Below, piece by piece: positions 16,352-26,600 of a DNA stretch of 64,000 nt. The position numbers were made by a program, and so were the translations under genes. Position 1 is the first letter of the stretch. The number at the start of each line of letters is the position of its first letter. The stretch covers positions 1-64,000 of the forward strand of contig NZ_BAABJZ010000095.1 of NCBI RefSeq assembly GCF_039543565.1, in the 5' to 3' direction. Below the pieces are notes generated by a model. The model was not told the DNA's origin. It was given only the letters and a program-made list of their open reading frames with translations, and ran no database searches. This DNA is from Ferrimonas pelagia (lineage in GTDB: Bacteria; Pseudomonadota; Gammaproteobacteria; Enterobacterales; Shewanellaceae).

Positions 16352-17662
16352 TCAATCATCCCACCGCTGGCACCGCGTCAGATCGTCGATACCCTCGGCC
16401 AGCACCACCACACCGTCTTCGATGCGGATCCCACCATAGGGTCGCAACCAATCGATCTGCTCAGGCAGCAGCATCGCCTGCGCCGACGCAGGCAGCGCTT
16501 TGAGCAGGCTATCGATGACATACAAGCCCGGCTCGATGGTCAAAACCATGCCCGCCTCAAGCATACGGGTACAGCGCAGGGTGACACCGGCCGGAGGCGC
16601 CACATGGGTGCCGCTCTCATCGTCCATAAAACCGGCGACGTCATGCACCTGCAAACCGATGGGATGGCCCAGACCATGCGGGAAAAAGGCCTGGGTGATC
16701 CCACTGGCGATCAACGCCTCAACGCTACCTTGAGCCAAACGGAACTGCAGCAGCAACTCTGCCACCCGCTGGTGCATCTGGAGATGCAACTCGGTATAGC
16801 GGATCCCCGGCCGGATCTGGGCCTTGATCGCCTGCTGTTGTTGATCCATCGCCGCCACCAACTCAGCAAAGCCGCCGTTCGGCTCAAACGCATAGGTGCG
16901 GGTGATGTCCGCGGCATAGCCATGGAAGCCAGCACCGGCGTCGATCAAAAAGCTGCGACTCTGGGCCGGCGCCCGGCGCCCGAGCTGGGTGTAATGCAAT
17001 ATCGCCGCATGCTCGTTCAATGCGACGATATTGCCGTAAGGCACGTCGTTCTCACCGTGCAGACTGGCACTGAGGTAAGCCTGCTGGATGGCAAATTCAC
17101 TCTCCCCTGCCAAAAACGCCTGCTTCGCCGCAACATGCCCCAGCGTCGCCAGTCGATTCGCTTCGCGCAAACAGGCGATCTCATAATCGCTCTTTATACT
17201 GCGACCAAAATGAAGCGCGTCGATCAGCCCTTTCGGGTTGGTCTCTCCTACGCTTAATGCAGCGGCCCGCTCTGGATGGGCGCCAATGTAGCTGTAGCCG
17301 GCAGGGATCAACTCCGCCAACTGCTCCAGCCGCTCATACACCACAAGCTCAACCTGCTCGGTCCAGAACGCGTTCGGCACCGGCGGCACCTTGTGCCAGA
17401 AATCCACCGGGCGGTAGAACAACAGGGTCGGTTTTTCCCCCGGCTTCACGATAAGGAAACAATGGGGTGTATCTACTAATGGCACCCAATGTTTGAAATG
17501 AGGATTCACTTTAAAGGGGTAATCCAGATCATCGAGGAAGATCGGTAACGCCTGACCCGAGTCGATCACCAAGCCAGGACACTGGTGCTGAACCAGCAGC
17601 CGATCGGTGCGTTGACGCAGGGTGTGTATGTGCTGTGCATATAGGGGGGCTAAGCGTTCCAT
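16352..17662 (-). CDS. pepQ: Xaa-Pro dipeptidase
   Basis: Cytosolic prolidase that releases proline from dipeptides. The 436-residue protein has an N-terminal creatinase-like domain and a C-terminal pita-bread peptidase fold. Metal ligands appear in LIDAGAGFHGYAADITR (two Asp), FFPHGLGHPIGLQVHD (His), TIEPGLYV (Glu) and GGIRIEDGVVV (Glu). It diverges from fadB with a 184-base intergenic region; the same pepQ-fadBA arrangement occurs in E. coli. Confidence 0.96.
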   Translation of the reverse strand: MERLAPLYAQHIHTLRQRTDRLLVQHQCPGLVIDSGQALPIFLDDLDYPFKVNPHFKHWVPLVDTPHCFLIVKPGEKPTLLFYRPVDFWHKVPPVPNAFWTEQVELVVYERLEQLAELIPAGYSYIGAHPERAAALSVGETNPKGLIDALHFGRSIKSDYEIACLREANRLATLGHVAAKQAFLAGESEFAIQQAYLSASLHGENDVPYGNIVALNEHAAILHYTQLGRRAPAQSRSFLIDAGAGFHGYAADITRTYAFEPNGGFAELVAAMDQQQQAIKAQIRPGIRYTELHLQMHQRVAELLLQFRLAQGSVEALIASGITQAFFPHGLGHPIGLQVHDVAGFMDDESGTHVAPPAGVTLRCTRMLEAGMVLTIEPGLYVIDSLLKALPASAQAMLLPEQIDWLRPYGGIRIEDGVVVLAEGIDDLTRCQRWDD

Positions 17663-17733
17663 GGCTTCCTCAATGATGGCAGTGCATCGGCGCAGTGTAT
17701 CACTGCGCCAAGAGTGGGGTCATCACACCGATG

Positions 17734-17749
17734 TTAAACAAGCGTTTAA
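17734..17749. promoter_or_regulatory. candidate PsrA/FadR-type operator upstream of fadB
   Basis: TTAAAC and GTTTAA flank a 4-base centre (AAGC), a perfect 6-bp inverted repeat about 100 bases before fadB. The core AAAC-N4-GTTT resembles the reported PsrA box used for fatty-acid oxidation genes in Shewanella and Pseudomonas. Assignment rests on similarity and position only. Confidence 0.45.
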
Positions 17750-17846
17750 AAAATGGGTTGCATTTTAATGTGCGCCAAATCACACTTGCTCACAATGCCA
17801 GCACGCCATCATGGAAACACGGACGTGGTAAATTAAGGAAGCCAAC

Positions 17847-19997
17847 ATGATTTATCAGAGCAATGCGCTTTACGTTGATTGGCTGGAGCCTGGGATCGCC
17901 GAATTACGATTCGACGCCGCCGGCTCCGTCAATAAGTTTGATCGAGCCACCCTTGCCGAATTCGACCAAGCGCTGGATGCCCTTGGCCAGCAAGCGGATC
18001 TACAAGGTGTCGTCGTCACCAGCGGCAAATCTGCCTTTATTGTCGGCGCCGACATCACTGAATTTACCGCGCTGTTTGCCGAGCCCCAATCCGTCCTCGA
18101 GCAATGGCTGATCGACGCCAATAAGGTCTTCAATAAAATGGAAGATCTGCCCGTGCCTACGGTGGCTGCGATCCGCGGTTTTGCCCTAGGCGGCGGCTGC
18201 GAAGCCATTTTGGCCTGTGATCTGCGCGTGGCCGATCAGACCGCGCGGATCGGACTGCCGGAAGTGGGCTTGGGGATCCTGCCCGGATTTGGCGGCACCG
18301 TCCGTCTGCCTCGATTGATCGGCGCAGACAATGCGTTGGAATGGATGACCACCGGCCGGCCCCAACGCCCCGACGCCGCACTGAAGATCGGCGCCATTGA
18401 TGCGCTGATCCACGACGATCTGAATGCAGCCGCCCTGATCTTGGTAAAACGCGCCCTCAACGGAGAGATCGACTGGCAGGCACGCCGCGCCAAGAAACAA
18501 GCGCCATTGGGGCTGAGCAAGATCGAAGCCGCCATGGCCTTCACCAGCGCCAAAGGCATGGTCGCCATGAAGGCCGGTCCGCATTATCCGGCTCCCCACA
18601 CCATGGTGAAGCTGGTCGAACAAGCCGCCGGACTGGGTCGCACCGAGGCTCTGAAAGCGGAGCACGCCGCCTTCCTGTCGCTGGCAACCACCGAGCAGGC
18701 CAGCGCCATGGTCGGCAACTTCCTCAGCGACCAATACGTCAAAGGCCTGGCCAAGCAAGCCGCCAAAGCCGGTACGCCGGTTGCGTCCGCGGCGGTACTG
18801 GGCGCCGGGATCATGGGCGGTGGCATCGCCTACCAGTCCGCCAGCAAAGGCGTCCCAGTGGTAATGAAGGACATCGCCCAGCCCGCACTGGAATTAGGCT
18901 TGAACGAAGCCGCTAAGCTGTTAACCGCCCAGCTCAATCGCGGCCGGCTCAAGCCAGCGGCGATGGCCAAGGTGCTCAATAACATAGTACCGAGCTTAGA
19001 CAACAACGCCGTCGCCCATGCGGATGTGGTGGTCGAAGCCGTGGTGGAAAACCCAAAAGTGAAAGGGATGGTGCTGGCCGAGATCGAAGCTGTCGTGCGC
19101 GACGACGCCGTGCTGACCTCCAACACCTCAACCATCTCCATCGATTCGCTGGCCAGCCACCTGCAGCGCCCTCAACAGTTCTGCGGCATGCACTTCTTTA
19201 ACCCGGTGCATAAGATGCCTCTGGTTGAGGTGATCCGCGGCGAGCACACCTCCGATGAAACCGTCGCCAAGGTGGTGGCCTACGCCGCCCAGATCGGCAA
19301 AACCCCGATCGTGGTCAATGACTGCCCGGGCTTCTTCGTCAACCGAGTGCTGTTCCCCTATTTTGCCGGCTTCAGCCTGATGCTGCAGGAGGGGATCGAC
19401 TTCCAGTTGATCGACAAAGTCATGAGCAAGCAGTTTGGTTGGCCCATGGGCCCGGCCTATCTGCTCGATGTGGTCGGTATCGATACCGCTCACCACTGCC
19501 TCGATGTGATGGCCGCAGGCTTCCCTGAGCGCATGGGAAAACTGGACAAGGATCCGGTCGATCTGATGTTCCAGGCCGATCGCTACGGCCAGAAAAACAG
19601 CAAGGGCTTCTTCAGTTACGCCCCCGATCGCAAAGGCAAGCCGAAGAAATCCGTTGATGCCGAGGCACTGGCTCTGCTGGAGCAAGCCTATGGCCCGGCG
19701 CAACCGCTTGATCCAGAAAGTATCATTGCCCGCACCATGGTACCGATGATCAATGAAACCGTGCGCTGCCTAGAAGAGGGGATCATCGCGACCCCGGCAG
19801 AGGCCGACATGGCACTGATGTACGGCCTGGGCTTCCCGCCATTCCGCGGCGGTGTCTTCCGTTACCTCGATACCATCGGCCTGGATCGCTTCGTGGCCAT
19901 GGCCGACAGCTACGCTCACCTCGGTCCCCTGTATCAGATCACCGATAACCTTCGCGCCATGGCCCAGAGTGGCGAGCGCTTCTATCAAGGACAGTAA
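17847..19997 (+). CDS. fadB: fatty acid oxidation complex alpha subunit
   Basis: Bifunctional enoyl-CoA hydratase / 3-hydroxyacyl-CoA dehydrogenase of beta-oxidation, forming an alpha2beta2 complex with FadA. The 716-residue protein has an N-terminal crotonase domain (RGFALGGGCEAILACD, residues about 110-125; LPEVGLGILPGFGGT). A Rossmann dehydrogenase domain starts near residue 312 (VLGAGIMGGGIAY). CGMHFFNPVHKMPLVE carries the catalytic histidine. A preceding AAGGAAG ribosome site supports the ATG. It is followed by fadA after 12 bases. Confidence 0.97.
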   Translation: MIYQSNALYVDWLEPGIAELRFDAAGSVNKFDRATLAEFDQALDALGQQADLQGVVVTSGKSAFIVGADITEFTALFAEPQSVLEQWLIDANKVFNKMEDLPVPTVAAIRGFALGGGCEAILACDLRVADQTARIGLPEVGLGILPGFGGTVRLPRLIGADNALEWMTTGRPQRPDAALKIGAIDALIHDDLNAAALILVKRALNGEIDWQARRAKKQAPLGLSKIEAAMAFTSAKGMVAMKAGPHYPAPHTMVKLVEQAAGLGRTEALKAEHAAFLSLATTEQASAMVGNFLSDQYVKGLAKQAAKAGTPVASAAVLGAGIMGGGIAYQSASKGVPVVMKDIAQPALELGLNEAAKLLTAQLNRGRLKPAAMAKVLNNIVPSLDNNAVAHADVVVEAVVENPKVKGMVLAEIEAVVRDDAVLTSNTSTISIDSLASHLQRPQQFCGMHFFNPVHKMPLVEVIRGEHTSDETVAKVVAYAAQIGKTPIVVNDCPGFFVNRVLFPYFAGFSLMLQEGIDFQLIDKVMSKQFGWPMGPAYLLDVVGIDTAHHCLDVMAAGFPERMGKLDKDPVDLMFQADRYGQKNSKGFFSYAPDRKGKPKKSVDAEALALLEQAYGPAQPLDPESIIARTMVPMINETVRCLEEGIIATPAEADMALMYGLGFPPFRGGVFRYLDTIGLDRFVAMADSYAHLGPLYQITDNLRAMAQSGERFYQGQ

Positions 19998-20009
19998 GGA
20001 GTCGTCATC

Positions 20010-21173
20010 ATGAACCAGGCAGTCATTGTTGATTGTATCCGCACCCCCATGGGGCGCTCCAAAGCCGGGGTCTTCCGCCATGTGCGCTCAGAATCCCTTT
20101 CCGCCCATCTGATGCAGCAGTTGTTGGTGCGTAATCCCCAACTGGATCCAACCGAGCTCGAGGACGTGATCTGGGGCTGTGTGCAGCAAACCCTAGAGCA
20201 GGGCTTTAACGTGGGCCGCAATGCCGCGCTACTGGCGGGCCTGCCCAAGTCCGTCGGTGCCGTAACCGTTAACCGCTTATGCGGCTCATCGATGCAAGCC
20301 ATCCACGACGCCACCCGCGCCATCATGGTGGGCGACGGCGATGCCTTTATCGTCGGTGGCGTCGAGCACATGGGCCATGTGCCGATGAACCACGGCTTGG
20401 ATTTCCACCCGGGACTGGCGCACAACGTCGCCAAGGCCGCAGGAATGATGGGCCTCACCGCCGAGATGCTGGGCAAAATGCACGGGATCAGCCGCGAGCA
20501 GCAGGACGCGTTCGCCGTCCGCTCCCATCAACGCGCCCACGCAGCGTCCATTGAAGGCCGGTTTGAGGCGGAGATCGCGCCACTGGAAGGGCACGATCCC
20601 AGCGGTAACCTGATCAAGGTGACCCACGATGAGGTGATCCGCCCAGAAACCAGCCTGGAAAGTCTGGCTGGCCTGCGTCCGGTGTTTGACCCGGTCAATG
20701 GCACCGTCACCGCCGGTACCTCCTCGGCTCTGTCCGATGGCGCCGCCGCCATGCTGATCATGAGTGAAGCCAAAGCCAAGGCGCTGGGCCTGCCCATTCG
20801 TGCCCGTATTAGGTCGATGGCCGTGGCCGGCTGTGATCCCTCTATCATGGGTTACGGCCCGGTGCCCGCCACCCAGAAAGCGCTGAAGCGTGCCGGCTTA
20901 AGCGTGGCCGATCTGGACGTCATCGAGCTTAATGAGGCCTTTGCCGCCCAATCCCTGCCCTGCGTAAAGGATCTCGGTTTGACCGAGGTGGTCGAGGACA
21001 AGGTGAACCTCAACGGCGGGGCCATCGCTTTGGGCCACCCGCTGGGCTGCTCCGGCGCGCGGATCAGCACCACGCTGATCAACCTGATGGAATCCAAAGA
21101 TGCCACCTTAGGCCTGGCCACCATGTGCATCGGCCTGGGCCAGGGGATCGCGACCGTGTTTGAGCGGGTGTAA
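20010..21173 (+). CDS. fadA: 3-ketoacyl-CoA thiolase
   Basis: Thiolytic cleavage of 3-ketoacyl-CoA, the last beta-oxidation step. The 387-residue length equals E. coli FadA. The nucleophile is C91 in NRLCGSSMQAIHD. Catalytic histidine lies in GGAIALGHPLGCSGA and the second cysteine in MCIGLGQG. It has a good ribosome site (AAGGAG) and is followed by a strong bidirectional terminator. Confidence 0.97.
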   Translation: MNQAVIVDCIRTPMGRSKAGVFRHVRSESLSAHLMQQLLVRNPQLDPTELEDVIWGCVQQTLEQGFNVGRNAALLAGLPKSVGAVTVNRLCGSSMQAIHDATRAIMVGDGDAFIVGGVEHMGHVPMNHGLDFHPGLAHNVAKAAGMMGLTAEMLGKMHGISREQQDAFAVRSHQRAHAASIEGRFEAEIAPLEGHDPSGNLIKVTHDEVIRPETSLESLAGLRPVFDPVNGTVTAGTSSALSDGAAAMLIMSEAKAKALGLPIRARIRSMAVAGCDPSIMGYGPVPATQKALKRAGLSVADLDVIELNEAFAAQSLPCVKDLGLTEVVEDKVNLNGGAIALGHPLGCSGARISTTLINLMESKDATLGLATMCIGLGQGIATVFERV

Positions 21174-21202
21174 GCGCGACTGCCCGCTCTCACGATATCC
21201 AT

Positions 21203-21233
21203 AAAAAAGGGCCAGCAAATGCTGGCCCTTTTG
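21203..21233. terminator. bidirectional terminator between fadA and the chemoreceptor gene
   Basis: Perfect 10-bp stem AAGGGCCAGC with loop AAAT, flanked by A6 on the left and T4 on the right. It can end both the fadA transcript and the convergent chemoreceptor transcript. Confidence 0.88.
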
Positions 21234-21246
21234 TCGTTGGATCCCG

Positions 21247-23127
21247 TTATTCGGTACGGAAACGGCCGACCACCTGCGCCAAATGCTCGGCGTCACCATG
21301 AATGATCTCGGTTGCGGCACGGCTGTCCTGCCCCAAGGCCAACATCTGATCAGCAACCTGCTTGATCTGGACGGTGTTGTCTCGCACGTTGGCGGATACC
21401 GTGCGCTGCTCCTCTGACGCGGCCGCGATCTCATAGGTGCGGCGGGCCACTCCGTTGATCGCCTCGGTGATCTGAGCAAAATAGGCAGCCGTTTCCTGCG
21501 CCTGACACACGCTGTGCTCGGCATTTGTACTACTGCTCGCCATGGCACGCACCGCCTGCTCAGACTGCTCTTGGAGCTGGCCGATCATGGCACGGATCTC
21601 CTCCGTGGACGCATGGGTGCGCTGGCTCAACACCCGCACCTCGTCCGCCACCACGGCAAAACCGCGACCCTGCTCGCCGGCGCGCGCCGCTTCAATGGCG
21701 GCATTGAGCGCCAGTAGATTGGTTTGATCCGCCAAGTTCTCAATCGTCGCCAAGATCTGGCCGATCCCCTGGGTATCCTGCGCCAATTGCGAGATGATCT
21801 CGGTCGCGCCTGCCAGCTCTTGCACCAACGATTGGGTCGCCTCATGGTTGCGACTCATGGTCTGTTGACCCTGAATACACGCAAGCTCACTTTGCTGCAC
21901 CGCCAGCTTGGTTTGCTCGGCGTTCTCGGCAACCTCCGCCGCCGCCACATCCATCTGTGCAATGGCACTGGCGATCTGTTCAACCTGAGTGTGTTGCTGC
22001 ACCAGCACCTGCTGACTGCGACTCGATAGCGCACTGGACTGCTGTGCCTTGTCAGCCATCTCACCGGTCCCTTGGCCGATCTGCTGAACGATCTGCTGCA
22101 ATTGCGCGATAAAGCGATTGAGGTTCTGCACCACCAAACCGATCTCATCCTGCTGCCGCACCGTAAGCCGCTGCGTCAGATCGCCGTGACCATCGGCCAA
22201 TTGACCGATCGCCCGCTGCAACCATCTCAGCGGACGCACCAAGCGTACCGCCCGCCACCAGGAAAAGAGGCCGGCGCCGATCAACAACAGCAAGGTGGTC
22301 CACACTAGGCCCCGTCGCGCCTCGGCCACGGCAGCAAAGGCATCCCGCTGTTCAATAAACAGCAGCAAGGTCCAGTTTGGCCCCTCGATCGGCACGGCCA
22401 GCATCAACTGAGTCTCGCCTTGATGCTCAATAGAGGCTAATTGCTGGCTGGCGCGCTGCTGCTGCAGCCATTGGGCCGTCAGCCGCGGCTCCAACTGGGC
22501 TACCGGCTGCCCCGCCAGCGCGGGATCACGATACGCCACAATGTGGTTATCGCTATCCAGCAACAGAGCGCCGCCTCGATACGCCAGCTGCACGTTTAGA
22601 ACCTCGCTGATAATGTCATTGACCGTGATATCGGCCGCCAGCACTCCTTGATGCACGCCCGCAAACGCCTGCGCGATGCTGATCACCATATCACCGTCGA
22701 TGTCCTGATACGGCTGGGTGTAGATCAAACCGGAAGCCGCACTGGCATTTTGATACCAAGGCCGCGTGCGCGGATCGTAATCAATCGGCCAAGATTCCGT
22801 CTTGTCGCCATAGGCGATGCTGCCATCGACAAAACCGGCGTACACCGACAGGAAATCCCCGGCTCGCTTGGTCAGCAGCAGCTCTCGCTCCGCCTTATCC
22901 TCACCGGCGATGGGGGCAAGATTGGCCTGAAGCAGGCGCTCGCGCCCTTGTAACCAATGATCGATCCCCGCCTGTGTCGCGCGTGCCGTCGCATGCATTT
23001 GCTGGGCAATACTGTCGCTGATCTCCCGCTCCAGTCGCCGATCGCTCAACCAGCCCTGCACCGAGCTGGTAAAGATCACCAGACCAGCAAAAGAGAGCAC
23101 CAATCTAGACTTTAAGGATAAGATCAT
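21247..23127 (-). CDS. methyl-accepting chemotaxis protein with dCache sensor
   Basis: A 626-residue chemoreceptor. An N-terminal membrane segment (about 8-24) is followed by a periplasmic dCache_1 domain to about residue 270, a second membrane segment near 275-295 (LVWTTLLLLIGAGLFSWW), HAMP, and a cytoplasmic signalling domain. The hairpin tip reads NLLALNAAIEAARAGEQGRG. In the sensor, YDPRTRPWYQNA followed by YQDIDGDMVIS resembles the amino-acid-binding Y/R/W/Y/D motif of dCache_1AA receptors, so an amino acid or amine ligand is plausible. No C-terminal CheR-binding pentapeptide is visible; it ends VVGRFRTE. Confidence 0.92.
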   Translation of the reverse strand: MILSLKSRLVLSFAGLVIFTSSVQGWLSDRRLEREISDSIAQQMHATARATQAGIDHWLQGRERLLQANLAPIAGEDKAERELLLTKRAGDFLSVYAGFVDGSIAYGDKTESWPIDYDPRTRPWYQNASAASGLIYTQPYQDIDGDMVISIAQAFAGVHQGVLAADITVNDIISEVLNVQLAYRGGALLLDSDNHIVAYRDPALAGQPVAQLEPRLTAQWLQQQRASQQLASIEHQGETQLMLAVPIEGPNWTLLLFIEQRDAFAAVAEARRGLVWTTLLLLIGAGLFSWWRAVRLVRPLRWLQRAIGQLADGHGDLTQRLTVRQQDEIGLVVQNLNRFIAQLQQIVQQIGQGTGEMADKAQQSSALSSRSQQVLVQQHTQVEQIASAIAQMDVAAAEVAENAEQTKLAVQQSELACIQGQQTMSRNHEATQSLVQELAGATEIISQLAQDTQGIGQILATIENLADQTNLLALNAAIEAARAGEQGRGFAVVADEVRVLSQRTHASTEEIRAMIGQLQEQSEQAVRAMASSSTNAEHSVCQAQETAAYFAQITEAINGVARRTYEIAAASEEQRTVSANVRDNTVQIKQVADQMLALGQDSRAATEIIHGDAEHLAQVVGRFRTE

Positions 23128-23316
23128 GTTTTTCTCGTTGTTATTAAGCCTTGCCAGATGGGCGCTATGCTAACGGATCGCCAATGCGAAGCGGCTAGCG
23201 TTTACCAAGGTCTTACAACAAAGTGGCGGTCGATCACGCTTCCGGTTGCCCAAGACTTGCACCCATCTACCAGCGGCGTATGATACCGCGCGTATTTTTT
23301 AACCAGCGAGACCGTT

Positions 23317-23562
23317 ATGACCGAGCTATTTGCCACTGCACAACACCAATTGGACGCCATGGGGCTCCGCTGCCCAGAGCCAGTGATGATGGTGCGAAAA
23401 ACCGTGCGTAAGATGGACGCCGGTGAGACCTTACTGGTGACTGCGGACGATCCCTCCACCACCCGGGATATTCCCAGCTTTTGCCGCTTTATGGATCACG
23501 AACTGCTCGCCAGCGACATCGATAGCGCACCCTATCGCTACCTGATCCGCAAAGGCAACTGA
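23317..23562 (+). CDS. tusA: sulfur transfer protein TusA
   Basis: Small sulfur-carrier protein delivering persulfide sulfur for 2-thiouridine of tRNA and related paths. The 81-residue protein has the invariant CPxP motif (MGLRCPEP) with the active cysteine C19. The rest (ETLLVTADDPSTTRDIPSFC) matches the family core. In E. coli tusA is also a single gene. It lies divergent from the chemoreceptor gene. Confidence 0.95.
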   Translation: MTELFATAQHQLDAMGLRCPEPVMMVRKTVRKMDAGETLLVTADDPSTTRDIPSFCRFMDHELLASDIDSAPYRYLIRKGN

Positions 23563-23678
23563 TCCCAAACCACTTTACAGTCGCAAACACATTCCCCTAG
23601 ACCCGGCCTTTGAGCCCCCGCCCCCTGTTGTTACACTCGATTTGCACTCGAACAACATCGATAACAACAGGGACCGTC

Positions 23679-26600
23679 ATGTTCAAGCCAACCACTCTCG
23701 CCCTGGCACTGGCTGCCAGTGGCTTGCTGAGCGCGCCACTGCAGGCCGACAGCGCAAGCGATCAAACCTCAGATCCGCAATGGCAGGTTGACCAACCCGC
23801 CAACGCCCCATTGCAAACCATCCAAATTGACGTGCAGCAAGGCACCTGGATGAACGTCGACATCAGCCCCGATGGCAAAACCCTGGTGTTTGATCTGCTC
23901 GGCGATATCTACACCATGCCCCTCTCTGGCGGCGAAGCCACGCCGCTGGTGCAAGGGATCGCCTGGCACATGCAGCCTCGCTTCAGCCCCGACGGCAAAC
24001 GCATCGCCTTCACCTCGGATAGGGACGGCGGCGACAACCTGTGGATCGTCAATGCCGACGGCAGCGACGCGCAGGCGGTCACCAGTGAAGACTTCCGCCT
24101 GCTCAACAGTCCAGCCTGGAGCCCGGATGGTGATTATCTGGTCGGCCGCAAACACTATACCGCCCGCCGCAGCTTAGGCGCCGGTGAAGTCTGGATGTAC
24201 CACCTCGGCGGTGGCGAAGGCGTGAAGCTGACCGCGCGGGAGAATGACCAGAAAGATCTGGGCGAGCCCGCCTTTTCCCCCGATGGCCGTTACCTCTACT
24301 TCTCGCAAGATGCGACGCCGGGCAAGACCTTCCACTATTCCAAGGACTCGGTCAAAGGGATCTACAAGATCAAGCGCTACGACCGCCACAGCGGTGAGAT
24401 CGACGTGCTGCTGGAGGGCAGTGGCGGTGCCATTCGCCCCACCCCAAGCCCAGATGGCAAAACTCTGGCCTACATCGCCCGCGATGGGTTCCAAAGCGCG
24501 CTGTATCTGTACGACCTCACTTCCGGTGAGACCCGCAAGGTATACGACCAACTCGACCGCGACATGCAGGAAACCTGGGCCATCCATGGGGTTTACCCCA
24601 CCCTAGCCTGGACCCCGGACAACACACACCTGGTGTTCTGGGCTGGCGGCCAGATCCACAAGCTGGACGTCGATCAAGGCAGCAGCGAGGTGATCCCCTT
24701 CCACGTCAAAGCCGACAAGCAGATCCAACCCGCCGTGCGCTTCGCTCAGGATCTGGATCAAGACCAGTTCCAGGTGAAAATGCTGCGACAGATGTCGGTC
24801 TCGCCCAACGGCAAGCAACTGGTGTTCGAAGCGCTCGGTAAGATCTGGCTGCAAAGCCTGCCCGATGGCAAGCCAAAACGTTTAACCAAGCAAGACAGCA
24901 GCTTTGAGCTGTTCCCTGCGTGGTCACGAGATGGCAAGCAACTCGCGTACGTCAGCTGGGATGATCAAGCGCAAGGCAAGGTGGTTCTACGGGATCTACG
25001 CCGCAAGCGTGAACGCATACTCACCACCGAGCCCGGCAAGTACGTCGAGCCTGCGTTTTCGCCGGACGGCGATACCTTGGTATTTCGCAAGAGCAAGGGC
25101 TACTACATCACCCCACGCAGCTGGAACCGAGAACCTGGGATCTATTCGGTCGATCTGACCAACAAGAAAGCCGAGCCGAAGCGGATCAGCAAGCGCGGCA
25201 ACCGGCCCCACTTTGGGGCAGACAATGACCGCGTCTATTTTACCAGCAGCGAAGCGGGCAAACCGGCGCTGGTCAGCGTCGGCATTCACGGCTTTGAGGA
25301 GCGGGTGCACTTCACTTCGGATCACGCCACCGAGTTTCACGTCGCCCCCAACGGCAAGCATCTGGCCTTTGCCGAACGCTTTAAGGTGTTTGTCACCCCC
25401 TTGGCGCATCATGGCGAAATCCTGAAGATAGGACCCAATGGCGGCGGTCTGCCAGTCAAACAGCTGTCGCAGCGGGCGGGCGAGCAGATCAGCTGGACCA
25501 ATGACAGCGCGAGTCTGTACTGGAACCTGGGACCGGATCTGTACCAAGTCACGCTCGAACGCCTGTTTGAACCCGGTGCTGAGCTGGAGGTTGACGCCCA
25601 GGTGCGCTCCATCGGCCTAACGGGCGACGCCGAGGTTCCACGTGGAACCATTGCCTTTGTCGGCGGCCAGGTGCTCACCATGGACGGCGATCAGGTGCTG
25701 AGCGAGGCCACCGTGATCGTAGAAGGCAACAAGATCGTCGCGGTCGGCACCGATCTCGAGATCCCGAAAGGCGCGCAGGTGATCGAGATCCACGGTAAAA
25801 CCCTGATGCCGGGGATCTTTGATGCCCACGCCCATGGCAGCCAAGGTCAGGATGAGATCATCCCGCAGCAGAACTGGATCAACTACGCTGGCTTAGCGCT
25901 GGGGGTCACCAGCATCCACGATCCCTCTAACGACACCACCGAGGTGTTCGCCGCCAGCGAGCTGCAAAAAGCGGGTGAGATCGTTGCTCCGCGGATCTTC
26001 TCCACCGGCACCATTTTGTACGGCGCAGACGGACCCGGTTACACCGCCCACATCGACTCGCTGGAAGACGCCAAGTTCCACCTGTCCCGCCTCAAGGCGG
26101 TCGGTGCCTTCAGTGTGAAGAGCTACAACCAACCCCGCCGCAATCAACGCCAACAGGTGATCGCCGCCGCGCGTGAGCTGGAGATGATGGTGGTGCCAGA
26201 GGGCGGCTCGCTGCTGCAACACAATCTGAGCATGATCGCCGATGGCCACACCGGCATCGAGCACAGCCTGCCTGCGGCCAACCTGTATGACGACATCAAG
26301 CAGTTCTGGTCTCAGACTGAGGTGGGTTACACCCCAACCTTGGTGGTCGCCTATGGTGGCATTTGGGGCGAAAACTACTGGTACGACAAAACCGAGGTGT
26401 GGAACCACCCGCGCCTTTCCGCCTATGTGCCCAAGGATATCCTGCGCAGCCGTGCCATGCGCCGCCCCACCGCGCCGGATGAACACTACAACCACTTCAA
26501 TGTCGCCCGGGGCGCCAAGGAGGTCGGGGATCTCGGCGTGAGAAGCATGATCGGTGCCCATGGTCAGCGTGAGGGGCTCGGTGCGCACTGGGAGATCTGG

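Noticed and set aside
15794..17257. 487-codon plus-strand frame
   Set aside because: Antisense to yigZ and pepQ, which have clear family motifs; a by-product of GC-rich codon use.
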